Part shown: positions 26,148 to 36,909 of the stretch, piece after piece
Numbering within the stretch: position 1 is the first letter of the stretch
How the letters are laid out: each line of letters starts with the position of its first letter
DNA from: Streptomyces sp. CC228A
GTDB lineage: Bacteria > Actinomycetota > Actinomycetes > Streptomycetales > Streptomycetaceae
Direction of reading: 5' to 3'
Assembly (NCBI RefSeq): GCF_021390935.1
Contig: NZ_JAJPUI010000009.1
Span: forward strand, 62,001-126,000
Length of the DNA: 64,000 bases
Position numbers and translations under genes: made by a program
The notes under the pieces: generated by a model
Told to the model about the DNA's origin: nothing
Seen by the model: only the letters and a program-made list of their open reading frames with translations
The model's database searches: none

Positions 26148-26999
26148 TCAGAGGATGCGCACCGCGCCCGACGGGCGGTCCCAGTCGAGGGAGCGCTCGA
26201 CGACGCCCGTGCTCGGGTTCTGCGCGCCGACGAACTTGCCGCCGCCCACGTAGATCGCCACGTGGTACGAGCCGCTGCGGCTGCCCCAGTAGAGGATGTC
26301 GCCGGGCTGCAGGGCGTTCAGGGAGACGGAGGTGCCCATGCTGGACTGGGAGCCGGAGACGCGCGGCAGGTCGATGCCGGCCTGCCGGTAGGCGGCCTGC
26401 ACGAGGCCGGAGCAGTCCCAGGCGTTGGGGCCGGTGGCGCCCATGACGTACGCGTCGCCGACCTGGGCGCGGGCGAAGGCCACGATGGCGGCGGCGGAGC
26501 CGCTGGCCGGGGCGGAGACGGTGCTGCTGCCCGTGCTCGCGGAGGCGGAGGCGGACAGGGTGGTGCGCCCGCTGCTGCGGGAGGCGCGCTCCCGGGCCTC
26601 GGCTCGGGCGCGCGCCTCGGCCTCGCGGGCCCGGCGCTCCTCGGCCTCCTTGGCCTTGCGCTCGGCCTCGGCCTTGCGGTCCGCCTCGTCCTTGGCCTTC
26701 TTGGCGTCCTTGGCCGCCTTCTCGGCCGCCGCGTCCTCCTGCGCCCGGAGATCCTGGACGAGGGCGTCGTGCTGGGTCGCCTCGGCGGAGGCGGCGACCG
26801 CGGTGGACAGCGCCTCGGAGAGGTCCACGCCGGCGAGCGTGGGCATCTCGATGGTCTCGGTCACCGTCTCGGCCTGGGCGGGCGAGGCGGCCACCGCGAT
26901 GGTGCTGAGGACGCCACCGGCAACTCCGGCGCGCAGCGTGAGCTTCGAGGCGCTGCGGCGGGGCTTCCGGTGGCTGGGTATGTGAGCGGTGTGGGACAT
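26148..26999 (-). CDS. Secreted NlpC/P60 cell-wall endopeptidase
   Basis: A 283-residue protein. The start is taken at the ATG complement 26997-26999 because MSHTAHIPSHRKPRR begins a Streptomyces-type signal peptide ending about AQA-E (residue 43). Residues 75-140 are an Ala/Glu/Lys/Arg-rich coiled coil (AEKAAKDAKKAKDEADRKAE). The NlpC/P60 domain occupies about 168-283 with catalytic Cys 196 (NAWDCSGLV) and His 246 (SYHVAIYVGGG). It should cut peptidoglycan stem peptides outside the cell. It is divergent from the nuo operon across a 739-base region and convergent with the MenJ-like gene. Confidence 0.93.
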   Translation of the reverse strand: MSHTAHIPSHRKPRRSASKLTLRAGVAGGVLSTIAVAASPAQAETVTETIEMPTLAGVDLSEALSTAVAASAEATQHDALVQDLRAQEDAAAEKAAKDAKKAKDEADRKAEAERKAKEAEERRAREAEARARAEARERASRSSGRTTLSASASASTGSSTVSAPASGSAAAIVAFARAQVGDAYVMGATGPNAWDCSGLVQAAYRQAGIDLPRVSGSQSSMGTSVSLNALQPGDILYWGSRSGSYHVAIYVGGGKFVGAQNPSTGVVERSLDWDRPSGAVRIL

Positions 27000-27585
27000 G
27001 GGTACAACCGCTATCAGGGGGTTACGGTTCCCTTCAAGAAACGTGTGTTGCGCCACAGTTGCGCCTGGAGGGCCTGAATCCGTTTTCTGCGCGCCTTTAT
27101 TGACGCCCTAACGGACATTTCGGTCCCGGGGCATCGGGCCCATGATCAAGGGTTTTCGGTAAAACGCCCGAATTGCCGCCCACTTACCACTCGATGCGCC
27201 AGTTGGCCAAGCCCGCAATATCTGACGGGTTGTCGTACGTGGCGCAGGTCACAGGACGGCAACATCCGTCGGCATGTGCCTCTCGTGAACGCGCGCACGC
27301 GGGGTGTCCGCGTCCACCTCCGTACCCGAGGGGCCCTCGCGCGAGTGGGGTGAGTCCCCCTATCACCCGCAGGAGTCCGGGGCGAATTTGCTTGCTATGC
27401 GAATCCTTTGATAGGGCGCACCCCCTCCGACCAGCGCTGACCGGCGCAGATGTCGCGGATCGTCACCACTTGAACACGCCTGGTGTGAGGATGACCGTTC
27501 ATCCGAATTCATGATCGTTCGCCAGGTGGCAGAGATCACAAAGACGTTGACGCACCCCGTGTCGCAGATCACAGATCGACGGGCA

Positions 27586-27591
27586 TAGGAT
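27586..27591 (+). promoter_or_regulatory. Candidate -10 element (TAGGAT) of the nuo operon
   Basis: TAGGAT lies about 150 bases before nuoA, and the operator at 27608 would sit just downstream of the predicted transcription start. The -35 is not evident, so this is tentative. Confidence 0.35.
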
Positions 27592-27607
27592 GCGTGGCAG
27601 ACGGGCT

Positions 27608-27623
27608 TGTGAACTGCCTCACA
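27608..27623 (+). promoter_or_regulatory. TGTGA-N6-TCACA operator upstream of nuoA (Rex- or Crp-type)
   Basis: TGTGAACTGCCTCACA is an inverted repeat with 5-bp arms. It fits the Rex operator pattern TGTGAA-N4-TTCACA with one mismatch, and it fits the general Crp pattern TGTGA-N6-TCACA exactly. Rex senses the NADH/NAD+ ratio in Streptomyces and controls respiratory genes, which makes it the more attractive reader upstream of an NADH dehydrogenase operon. Which protein binds cannot be decided from sequence. Confidence 0.55.
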
Positions 27624-27738
27624 TGAAAGCGATCTTCCCGCTCCGAGAGGGGTCGGCGGGGTCGGCGGAAGCGGGGCGGCGGGACGCACGCCCGCGGTGC
27701 GGTCCAACGGTCAAGGACGACTGGAAGGAGCGAGGAGC

Positions 27739-28098
27739 GTGAACATCTACACGCCCATCCTCGTGCTCGGCGCCCTCGGCGCGGCGTTTGCGATCTTCTC
27801 CGTGGTCATGGCCACGCTCATCGGCCCCAAGAGGTACAACCGGGCCAAGCTGGAGGCGTACGAGTGCGGCATCGAGCCGACGCCCACGCCGGCCGGAGGC
27901 GGCCGCTTTCCCATCAAGTACTACCTGACGGCGATGCTCTTCATCGTCTTCGACATCGAGATCATCTTCCTCTACCCCTGGGCCGTCACCTTCGACGCGC
28001 TGGGGCTCTTCGGCCTCGTCGAGATGCTGCTCTTCGTCCTCACCGTCTTCGTCGCCTACGCCTACGTGTGGCGGCGCGGCGGCCTGGAGTGGGACTGA
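27739..28098 (+). CDS. nuoA: NADH-quinone oxidoreductase subunit A
   Basis: A 119-residue membrane protein with three helices. GTG 27739 follows a strong GGAAGGAGCGAGGAG ribosome-binding site. YECGIEPTP and FIVFDIEIIFLYPWAV are the conserved NuoA loop and second helix that line the quinone-site region of complex I. First gene of the nuo operon and one of two nuoA copies in the window (see 62405). Confidence 0.97.
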   Translation: MNIYTPILVLGALGAAFAIFSVVMATLIGPKRYNRAKLEAYECGIEPTPTPAGGGRFPIKYYLTAMLFIVFDIEIIFLYPWAVTFDALGLFGLVEMLLFVLTVFVAYAYVWRRGGLEWD

Positions 28099-28157
28099 GC
28101 AGGCATCGGGGCCACTGGGGTTACTGAGGAGTTACTGAGGGGCTGAAGGGCACACTC

Positions 28158-28712
28158 ATGGGACTCGAAGAGAAGCTGCCGAGCGGATTTCTGCTGACGA
28201 CGGTCGAGCAGGCCGCGGGATGGGTGCGCAAGGCGTCCGTCTTCCCCGCGACCTTCGGCCTCGCGTGCTGCGCCATCGAGATGATGACGACGGGCGCGGG
28301 GCGCTACGACATGGCGCGCTTCGGCATGGAGGTCTTCCGCGGCTCCCCGCGCCAGGCCGACCTGATGATCGTGGCGGGCCGGGTCAGCCAGAAGATGGCC
28401 CCCGTCCTGCGCCAGGTCTACGACCAGATGCCCAACCCGAAATGGGTCATCTCCATGGGCGTCTGCGCCTCCTCGGGCGGCATGTTCAACAACTACGCGA
28501 TCGTGCAGGGCGTCGACCACGTCGTCCCCGTCGACATCTATCTGCCCGGCTGCCCGCCGCGCCCCGAGATGCTGCTGGACGCGATCCTCAAGCTCCACCA
28601 GAAGATCCAGTCGTCCAAGCTCGGCGTCAACGCGCGCGAGGCGGCCCGCGAGGCGGAGGAGGCGGCGCTCAAGGCGCTGCCGACGATCGAGATGAAGGGG
28701 CTGCTGCGGTGA
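28158..28712 (+). CDS. nuoB: NADH-quinone oxidoreductase subunit B
   Basis: A 184-residue peripheral-arm subunit that carries the last 4Fe-4S cluster (N2) before the quinone. GLACCAIEMM gives the two adjacent Cys, and VCASSG and PGCPPRPE give the other two. It lies 59 bases after nuoA and overlaps the GTG of nuoC by four bases. Confidence 0.98.
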   Translation: MGLEEKLPSGFLLTTVEQAAGWVRKASVFPATFGLACCAIEMMTTGAGRYDMARFGMEVFRGSPRQADLMIVAGRVSQKMAPVLRQVYDQMPNPKWVISMGVCASSGGMFNNYAIVQGVDHVVPVDIYLPGCPPRPEMLLDAILKLHQKIQSSKLGVNAREAAREAEEAALKALPTIEMKGLLR

Positions 28713-29560
28713 CCGACAGCCAGGCGAACGGGCCCGAGCCGATCCGGCGCGAGTCGAACCAGCCCAAGCCGACCCGGCCGGACTCCGGGCCGCCCGAGCC
28801 CACCCGGCCCGAACGCTCACGCGAGCCCGCCGAGGCCCACGAGCCGAACCCCGAGAAGGACCTCGCCGCGCAGAACCTCCCCGGGCAGCGCGGCGAGCAC
28901 GGCGAGGAGATCCGCGTCCAGCGCGGCATGTTCGGCGCGAACAAGGGCGGCGACACCACCGGATACGGCGGCCTCGTCCGCTCCATCCGCCTGCCCGGCG
29001 CCGCCACCCGCCCCTACGGCGGCTACTTCGACGAGGTCGCCGACGAACTCGAAGGCGCCCTGGAGGAGCAGGGGCTCCTCCCCGGCAACGCCATCGAGAA
29101 GACGGTCGTGGACCGCGGCGAACTGACCTTCCACATCGCCCGCGAGCACCTGCCCCTCGTCGCCCGCACCCTGCGCGACGACCCCGCCCTCCGGTTCGAG
29201 CTGTGCCTCGGCGTCAGCGGCGTCCACTACCCCGGCGACACCGGCCGCGAGCTGCACGCCGTCTACCACCTGCGCTCGATCACCCACGGGCGGCGGCTGC
29301 GCCTGGAGGTCAGCGCGCCGGACCGCGACCCGCACATCCCGTCGCTCGTCGCGGTCTACCCGACCAACGACTGGCACGAGCGCGAGGCGTACGACTTCTT
29401 CGGCATCGTCTTCGACGGCCACCCGGCCCTGACCCGGATCATGATGCCGGACGACTGGCAGGGCCACCCGCAGCGCAAGGACTACCCCCTCGGCGGCATC
29501 CCCGTCGAGTACAAGGGCGCCCAGATCCCGGCTCCGGACCAGCGGAGGTCCTACTCGTGA
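28709..29560 (+). CDS. nuoC: NADH-quinone oxidoreductase subunit C
   Basis: A 283-residue peripheral-arm subunit, starting at the GTG that overlaps the nuoB stop. Residues 1-65 are a hydrophilic extension rich in Pro, Glu and Arg (NGPEPIRRES, PPEPTRPERSRE), longer than in most bacteria. The 30-kDa-subunit domain follows, with YPTNDWHEREAYDFFGIVF and KDYPLGG. It packs against NuoD and contributes to the quinone-module scaffold. It overlaps nuoD by four bases. Confidence 0.97.
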   Translation: MTDSQANGPEPIRRESNQPKPTRPDSGPPEPTRPERSREPAEAHEPNPEKDLAAQNLPGQRGEHGEEIRVQRGMFGANKGGDTTGYGGLVRSIRLPGAATRPYGGYFDEVADELEGALEEQGLLPGNAIEKTVVDRGELTFHIAREHLPLVARTLRDDPALRFELCLGVSGVHYPGDTGRELHAVYHLRSITHGRRLRLEVSAPDRDPHIPSLVAVYPTNDWHEREAYDFFGIVFDGHPALTRIMMPDDWQGHPQRKDYPLGGIPVEYKGAQIPAPDQRRSYS

Positions 29561-30888
29561 CCAGCTACCACGCGCCAGAAGCGGAAGCCCGCGAGACCAC
29601 CGAGGGCACCGTCTACACCGTCACCGGCGGCGACTGGGACGAGGTCGCCGCGTCCGCGGCGCAGGCCGACGACGAGCGGATCGTCGTCAACATGGGCCCC
29701 CAACACCCCTCCACGCACGGGGTGCTCCGGCTGATCCTGGAGATCGACGGCGAGACCGTCACCGAGGCCCGCTGCGGCATCGGCTACCTCCACACCGGCA
29801 TCGAGAAGAACCTCGAATACCGGACGTGGACCCAGGGCACCACCTTCGTGACGCGCATGGACTACCTGACGTCGTTCTTCAACGAGACGGCGTACTGCCT
29901 CGGCGTGGAGAAGCTCCTCGGCATCGAGGACCAGGTGCCCGACCGGGCCACCGTCATCCGCGTCCTGCTCATGGAGCTCAACCGGCTCTCCTCCCACCTC
30001 GTGGCCATCGCCACCGGCGGCATGGAGCTCGGCGCCACCACGATCATGATCTACGGCTTCCGGGACCGCGAACTGATCCTGGACCTGTACGAGCTGATCA
30101 CCGGGCTCCGCATGAACCACGCGTTCATCCGCCCCGGCGGCCTCGCCCAGGACCTGCCGCCCGGCGCCGTCGACCAGATCCGCGAGTGCGTGAAGACACT
30201 CCGCAAGAACCTGCCGGAGTACGACAAGCTCGCCACCGGCAACCCCATCTTCAAGGCCCGCATGCAGGACATCGGCCACCTCGACCTGGCCGGCTGCATG
30301 GCGCTCGGCGCCACCGGACCGATCCTGCGGGCCACCGGCCTCCCGCACGACCTGCGCAAGTCCGACCCGTACTGCGGCTACGAGACGTACGAGTTCGACA
30401 TCCCGACCGCCGACACCTGCGACTCCTACGGCCGCTTCCTCATCCGCCTGGAGGAGATGCGCCAGTCGCTGCGGATCGTCGAGCAGTGCCTGGACCGGCT
30501 CGAACCCGGGCCCGTCATGGTCGCCGACAAGAAGATCGCCTGGCCCGCGCAGCTCGCCCTCGGGCCCGACGGCCTCGGCAACTCCCTCGACCACATCAAG
30601 AAGATCATGGGCACCTCCATGGAGGCCCTGATCCACCACTTCAAGCTGGTCACCGAGGGCTTCCGGGTCCCCGCCGGACAGGTGTACGCCGCGGTCGAGT
30701 CGCCCAAGGGCGAGCTCGGCGCCCACGTCGTCTCCGACGGCGGCACCCGCCCCTACCGGGTCCACTTCCGCGACCCGTCCTTCACCAACCTCCAGACCAT
30801 GGCGGCGATGTGCGAAGGCGGCATGATCGCCGACGTCATCGTCGCCGTCGCGTCCATCGACCCCGTGATGGGAGGCGTCGACCGGTGA
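29557..30888 (+). CDS. nuoD: NADH-quinone oxidoreductase subunit D (49-kDa)
   Basis: A 443-residue subunit. MGPQHPSTHGVLRL holds the His of the quinone-binding loop, and RMDYLTSFFNE and GTSMEALIHHFK are conserved 49-kDa-subunit segments. With NuoB it forms the quinone-reduction site. The GTG start overlaps nuoC by four bases, and the stop overlaps nuoE by four bases. Confidence 0.98.
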   Translation: MTSYHAPEAEARETTEGTVYTVTGGDWDEVAASAAQADDERIVVNMGPQHPSTHGVLRLILEIDGETVTEARCGIGYLHTGIEKNLEYRTWTQGTTFVTRMDYLTSFFNETAYCLGVEKLLGIEDQVPDRATVIRVLLMELNRLSSHLVAIATGGMELGATTIMIYGFRDRELILDLYELITGLRMNHAFIRPGGLAQDLPPGAVDQIRECVKTLRKNLPEYDKLATGNPIFKARMQDIGHLDLAGCMALGATGPILRATGLPHDLRKSDPYCGYETYEFDIPTADTCDSYGRFLIRLEEMRQSLRIVEQCLDRLEPGPVMVADKKIAWPAQLALGPDGLGNSLDHIKKIMGTSMEALIHHFKLVTEGFRVPAGQVYAAVESPKGELGAHVVSDGGTRPYRVHFRDPSFTNLQTMAAMCEGGMIADVIVAVASIDPVMGGVDR

Positions 30889-31654
30889 CCGACGTGACTG
30901 CGACGAGCCTCGGCATGCCCGAGCTCCCCGCACCCGACTACCCCGCCGACGTACGCGCCCGGCTCGACGCGGACGCCAAGGAGATCATCGCCCGCTACCC
31001 CGACTCCCGCTCCGCGCTCCTGCCGATGCTGCACCTCGTGCAGGCCGAGGAGGGCCACGTCACCCGCACCGGCATGCGCTGGTGCGCCGAGACCCTCGGC
31101 CTGACCACCGCCGAGGTCACCGCGGTCGCCACCTTCTACACCATGTACCGGCGCAAGCCGAGCGGCGACTACCAGGTCGGCGTCTGCACCAACACGCTCT
31201 GCGCGGTCATGGGCGGCGACGCCATCTTCGAGGAGCTCAAGGAGCACCTGGGCGTCGGCAACCAGGAGACGACCGAGGACGGCAAGGTCACCCTCGAACA
31301 CATCGAGTGCAACGCCGCCTGCGACTTCGCGCCCGTCGTGATGGTCAACTGGGAGTTCTTCGACAACCAGACGCCCGAGAGCGCCAGGAAGCTCGTCGAC
31401 GACCTGCGGGCGGGCCGCCCCGTCGCCCCCACCCGCGGCGCGCCGCTGTGCACCTTCAAGGAGACCGCGCGCATCCTCGCCGGCTTCCCCGACCCCCGGC
31501 CCGGCGCGGTCGAGGCCACCGGCGGCGCCGGCCCCGCCTCCCTCATCGGGCTGAAGCTCGCCAAGGGCGAGGCGCTGCCGCCCCGGGTCGTCCACCCGCG
31601 CGGCGAAAGCGGGCAGGACGCCACCCGGCACGACGAGACCACCGAGGGGGAGTG

Positions 31655-31655
<1 letters not shown>
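30885..31655 (+). CDS. nuoE: NADH-quinone oxidoreductase subunit E (24-kDa)
   Basis: A 256-residue subunit of the NADH-input module. GVCTNTLCAVMGG and HIECNAACDFAP supply the four Cys of the N1a 2Fe-2S cluster. The C-terminal 60 residues (after KETARILAGFP) are a Gly/Ala/Arg-rich tail seen in actinobacterial NuoE. The GTG start overlaps nuoD, and the TGA shares one base with the ATG of nuoF. Confidence 0.97.
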
Positions 31656-33000
<1,345 letters not shown>

Positions 33001-33004
<4 letters not shown>

Positions 33005-35548
33005 CCGTCACCACGTCCTCCACCGGTGGAGGCGCGCGCCCGGCGGTGCCGCCGGAGGACCTGGTCTCGCTGACCATCGACGGCGTCGAGCTCTCGGTCC
33101 CCAAGGGGACCCTGGTGATCCGCGCCGCCGAGCAGCTCGGCATCGAGATCCCCCGCTTCTGCGACCACCCCCTCCTCGACCCGGCCGGCGCCTGCCGCCA
33201 GTGCATCGTCGAGGTCGAGGGCCAGCGCAAGCCCATGGCCTCCTGCACGATCACCTGTACGGACGGGATGGTGGTCCGTACTCACCTCACCTCCCAGGTC
33301 GCAGAGAAAGCCCAGGTCGGGGTGATGGAGCTGCTGCTCATCAACCACCCCCTGGACTGCCCCGTCTGCGACAAGGGCGGCGAGTGCCCCCTGCAGAACC
33401 AGGCCATGTCCCACGGGCAGGCCGAGTCCCGCTTCGAGGGCAGGAAGCGGACCTACGAGAAGCCGGTGCCGATCTCCACGCAGGTGCTGCTGGACCGCGA
33501 GCGGTGCGTGCTGTGCGCCCGCTGCACCCGCTTCTCCCAGCAGATCGCCGGCGACCCGATGATCGAACTGGTCGAGCGGGGCGCCCTCCAGCAGGTCGGC
33601 ACCGGCGAGGGCGACCCCTTCGAGTCGTACTTCTCCGGCAACACCATCCAGATCTGCCCGGTCGGCGCGCTCACCTCGGCGGCGTACCGGTTCCGCTCCC
33701 GCCCCTTCGACCTGGTCTCCACGCCCTCCGTGTGCGAGCACTGCGCCGGCGGCTGCGCCACCCGCACCGACCACCGGCGCGGCAAGGTCATGCGGCGGCT
33801 GGCCGCCGAGGACCCGGAGGTCAACGAGGAGTGGCTGTGCGACAAGGGGCGCTTCGCGTTCCGCTACGCACAGCAGCGCGACCGGCTCACCACACCCCTG
33901 GTGCGCAGCGCGGACGGCGTGCTGGAGCCCGCGTCCTGGCCGGAGGCGCTGGAGGCGGCGGCGCGGGGCCTGGTCAGGGGCCGCACCGGGGTGCTGACCG
34001 GCGGACGCCTCACCGTCGAGGACGCCTACGCGTACGCCAAGTTCGCCCGCGTGGCGCTGGACACCAACGACATCGACTTCCGCGCCCGCCTGCACAGCAG
34101 CGAGGAAGCCGACTTCCTGGCGGCCCGGGTCGCCGGCCGGGGCGTGGACCTGGACGGCGAAGGCGTCACGTACCGGTCTCTGGAGCGCGCCCCCGCGGTG
34201 CTGCTGGTAGGGATCGAGGCCGAGGAGGAGGCGCCCGGCGTCTTCCTGCGGCTGCGCAAGGCGTGGCGCAAGCACGGCCGGCGGACCTACTCCGTCGCGC
34301 CGTTCGCCACCAGGGGCCTGACCAAGGCGGGCGGGACGCTGCTGGCGGCCGCGCCCGGCACGGAGACCGAGTGGCTCGACGCCCTCGCGTCCGGCACGGG
34401 GCTCGACGGCCCGGGAGCCGCCGCCGCGGAGGCCCTGCGCGCCGAGGGCGCCGTCATCGTGGCCGGGAGCGGCTCGCGGGCGTGCCCGGCGCGCTCACCG
34501 CCGCCGTGCGGCTGGCCTCCGCGACCGGTGCCCGGCTGGTGTGGATCCCGCGCCGGGCCGGGGAGCGCGCCGCGCTGTGGGCGGGCGCCGTCCCGTCGCT
34601 GCTGCCCGGCGGGCGGCCGGCCACCGACCCGCGGGCCCGCGAGGAGACGGCCGTCGCCTGGGGGCTGCGCGAGCTGCCGCACCGCTACGGGCGGGACACC
34701 GGCCAGATCCTGGAGGCCGCCGCCACCGGCGAGCTCGGCGCGCTGCTGGTCGCCGGTGTGGACGTCGCCGACCTGCCCGACCCGCAGCGGGCGCGTGAGG
34801 CGCTCGACGCGGCATTCGTCGTGTCCCTGGAGCTGCGGCCCGGCGAGGTCACCCGGCGGGCCGACGTGGTGCTCCCGGTGGCCGCGGTCGCCGAGAAGCC
34901 GGGCACCTTCCTCAACTGGGAGGGCCGCGTGCGGATGTTCGAGGCCGCGCTGAAGCCGGACCAGATGACCCGGCCGCTGCCGCCCGCCGACGCTCGGGTC
35001 CTGCACATGCTGGCGGACGCCATGGACGTCCACTTCGGGCTGCCCGACCTGCCCTCCGTGCGGCGCGAGATGGACCGGCTCGGCGCGTGGGACGGCGCCC
35101 CGGCGGGCGACCCGTCCGAGGCGGCCCGGCCGCTGCCCCGCGCCGGCGAGGGCGAGGCGGTGCTGGCCGCCACCGGATGCTGCTCGACCGGGGGCGGCTC
35201 CAGGAGGGCGACGAGGCCCTGGCCGGCACCCGGCACGCCGCGGTCGCCCGGCTGTCGGCGGCCACGGCCGCGGAGAGCGGTGTCGCGGACGGCGAGCTGC
35301 TTGAGGTCAGCGGCCCCTCCGGCGCGGTGCGGCTGCCGCTGCGGGTGACGGCCGAACTGCCCGACCGGGTCGTGTGGCTGCCGCTCAACTCGGTCGGGGG
35401 CGGCGTGCTGTCCGACACCGGGACGGTGCCGGGCCGGCTGGTCCGCATCGGCCCCGCCGCGGTCGACCCGGCCGCCGCGGCCGCACCGGCCCCGGCGGAA
35501 ACACCCGACTCACCCGACTCTTCGAACCCGTCGGAGGTGCGAGCGTGA
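33001..35548 (+). pseudogene. nuoG: NADH-quinone oxidoreductase subunit G, broken by two single-base frameshifts as written
   Basis: ATG 33001 overlaps nuoF. The N-terminal 490 residues are intact: CDHPLLDPAGACRQC (2Fe-2S), HPLDCPVCDKGGECPLQN (His/Cys 4Fe-4S), CVLCARC and CEHCAGGC (further clusters), then the molybdopterin-oxidoreductase-like domain. After GAVIVAG (34465-34467) the frame fails and resumes as ERLAGVPGALTAAVRLA one base earlier. At about 35172-35175 it fails again and resumes as RMLLDRGRLQEGDEALAG, continuing to the true end, which overlaps nuoH by four bases. Adding one G to the first GGG and one C to the ACC restores a normal protein of about 849 residues. Because the flanking genes are perfect and both losses are single bases in short G/C runs, sequence error is more likely than real loss. 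Confidence 0.9.
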
Positions 35549-36909
35549 ACCCGGCCCTCCTCGCGGCCGAGGACCTCTCGATGTTCGGCCGCGACCCCTG
35601 GTGGCTCGTGGTCGTCAAGGCGGTCTTCTGCTTCGCCTTCCTCATGGTCACGGTCCTGATCTCCATCGTGATGGAGCGCAAGGTCGTCGGCTGGATGCAG
35701 CGGCGCGTCGGCCCCAACCGGCACGGCCCGTGGGGCATGCTCCAGTCCCTCGCCGACGGCGTGAAGCTCATGCTGAAGGAGGACGTGGTCGTCAAGCGCG
35801 CGGACAAGGTGATCTACGTCCTCGCGCCCGTCCTGGCCGCGATCCCCGCCTTCATGGCCGTCGCCGTCATCCCCTTCGGGCCCGCGGGCAACGAGGTGTC
35901 CGTCTTCGGCGTCCGCACCACGATGCAGCTCACCGACCTGCCGGTGGCGATGCTGTACGTCCTGGCGATCGGCTCGCTCGGGGTGTACGGCTTCGTCCTC
36001 GGCGGCTGGTCGTCCGGGTCCACGTACCCGCTGCTCGGCGGCATCCGGTCGGCGGCGCAGGTCATCTCGTACGAGATCGCCATGGGTGTGGCCTTCGCGT
36101 CGGTGTTCCTCTACTCCGGTTCGATGTCCACCTCGACGATCGTCGAGGCGCAGCAGGACCGCTGGTTCGCCGTGCTGCTACCGGTGTCGTTCCTCGTCTA
36201 CATGGTCACGATGATCGGCGAGTCCAGCCGGGCCCCGTTCGACATGCCGGAGTCCGAGGGCGACCTCGTCGGCGGCTTCAACACCGAGTACAGCTCCATC
36301 AAGTTCGCGATGTTCATGCTGGCCGAGTACATCCACATGGTCACCGTGTCGATGATCGCGGTCACCCTGTTCCTGGGCGGCTGGCGGGCCCCGTACCCGG
36401 TGTCCGCGTTCTGGGAGGGCGCCAACCACGGCTGGTGGCCGCTGCTCTGGTTCGTGGGCAAGGTCGTCGCCTTCATCTTCTTCTTCGTGTGGCTGCGCGG
36501 CACCCTGCCCCGTGTCCGCTACGACCAGCTGATGAAGCTGGGGTGGAAGGTCCTCATCCCCGTCTCCGTGGTGTGGCTGATGCTCGTCGCGACCGTCCGC
36601 GCGCTGCGCAACGAGAACGTCGCGTTCCAGCAGATCGTGCTGTACGTCGCCGGGGCCGTGCTGGCGGTGCTGCTGCTGTCCTTCGTCGCCGACATGTTCC
36701 GCGACCGGAGGGCCAAGGCGGAGGAGGAGGCCGCGGAGGCGGCGCAGGACGCCGGCTTCGACCCGATGGCCGGCGGGTTCCCGGTGCCCCCGCTGCCCGG
36801 GCAGACCCTGCCGCCGGTGCCGCGGCGCAGGCCCAGGGCCGACCGAGAGCTCATTGTCAGTGGCGGCCCCGATACTGCCAGTGACGGAAAGGAGACGGAG
36901 GGTGTCTGA
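35545..36909 (+). CDS. nuoH: NADH-quinone oxidoreductase subunit H
   Basis: A 454-residue membrane subunit with about eight helices. ERKVVGWMQRRVGPNRHGP and SRAPFDMPESEGDLVGGFNTEY are the classic NuoH loops that form the quinone entry. The C-terminal 65 residues are a charged, Pro-rich cytoplasmic tail typical of actinobacteria. It overlaps the nuoG end by four bases and nuoI by eight. Confidence 0.98.
   Translation: MNPALLAAEDLSMFGRDPWWLVVVKAVFCFAFLMVTVLISIVMERKVVGWMQRRVGPNRHGPWGMLQSLADGVKLMLKEDVVVKRADKVIYVLAPVLAAIPAFMAVAVIPFGPAGNEVSVFGVRTTMQLTDLPVAMLYVLAIGSLGVYGFVLGGWSSGSTYPLLGGIRSAAQVISYEIAMGVAFASVFLYSGSMSTSTIVEAQQDRWFAVLLPVSFLVYMVTMIGESSRAPFDMPESEGDLVGGFNTEYSSIKFAMFMLAEYIHMVTVSMIAVTLFLGGWRAPYPVSAFWEGANHGWWPLLWFVGKVVAFIFFFVWLRGTLPRVRYDQLMKLGWKVLIPVSVVWLMLVATVRALRNENVAFQQIVLYVAGAVLAVLLLSFVADMFRDRRAKAEEEAAEAAQDAGFDPMAGGFPVPPLPGQTLPPVPRRRPRADRELIVSGGPDTASDGKETEGV

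Larger units (their letters stand above)
27000..27738. other. Long divergent control region between NlpC/P60 and nuoA
   Basis: At 739 bases this is the longest gene-free stretch of the window, and it is clearly less GC-rich than its neighbours. No open frame has convincing codon use. It holds the operator at 27608-27623, a TAGGAT hexamer (27586-27591) that may be the nuo -10, and AGATCACA-type repeats near 27532 and 27567. I looked for a c-di-AMP (ydaO-type) riboswitch, which precedes some Streptomyces cell-wall hydrolase genes, and did not recognise one. Confidence 0.45.

Noticed and set aside
27173..27514. Small open frame of 113 codons upstream of nuoA
   Set aside because: Codon use does not resemble Streptomyces genes (A/T is frequent at third positions), and there is no ribosome-binding site or motif.
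27000..27738. c-di-AMP (ydaO-type) riboswitch in front of the NlpC/P60 gene
   Set aside because: Such leaders precede some Streptomyces cell-wall hydrolase genes, but I could not find the conserved core on the minus strand here.
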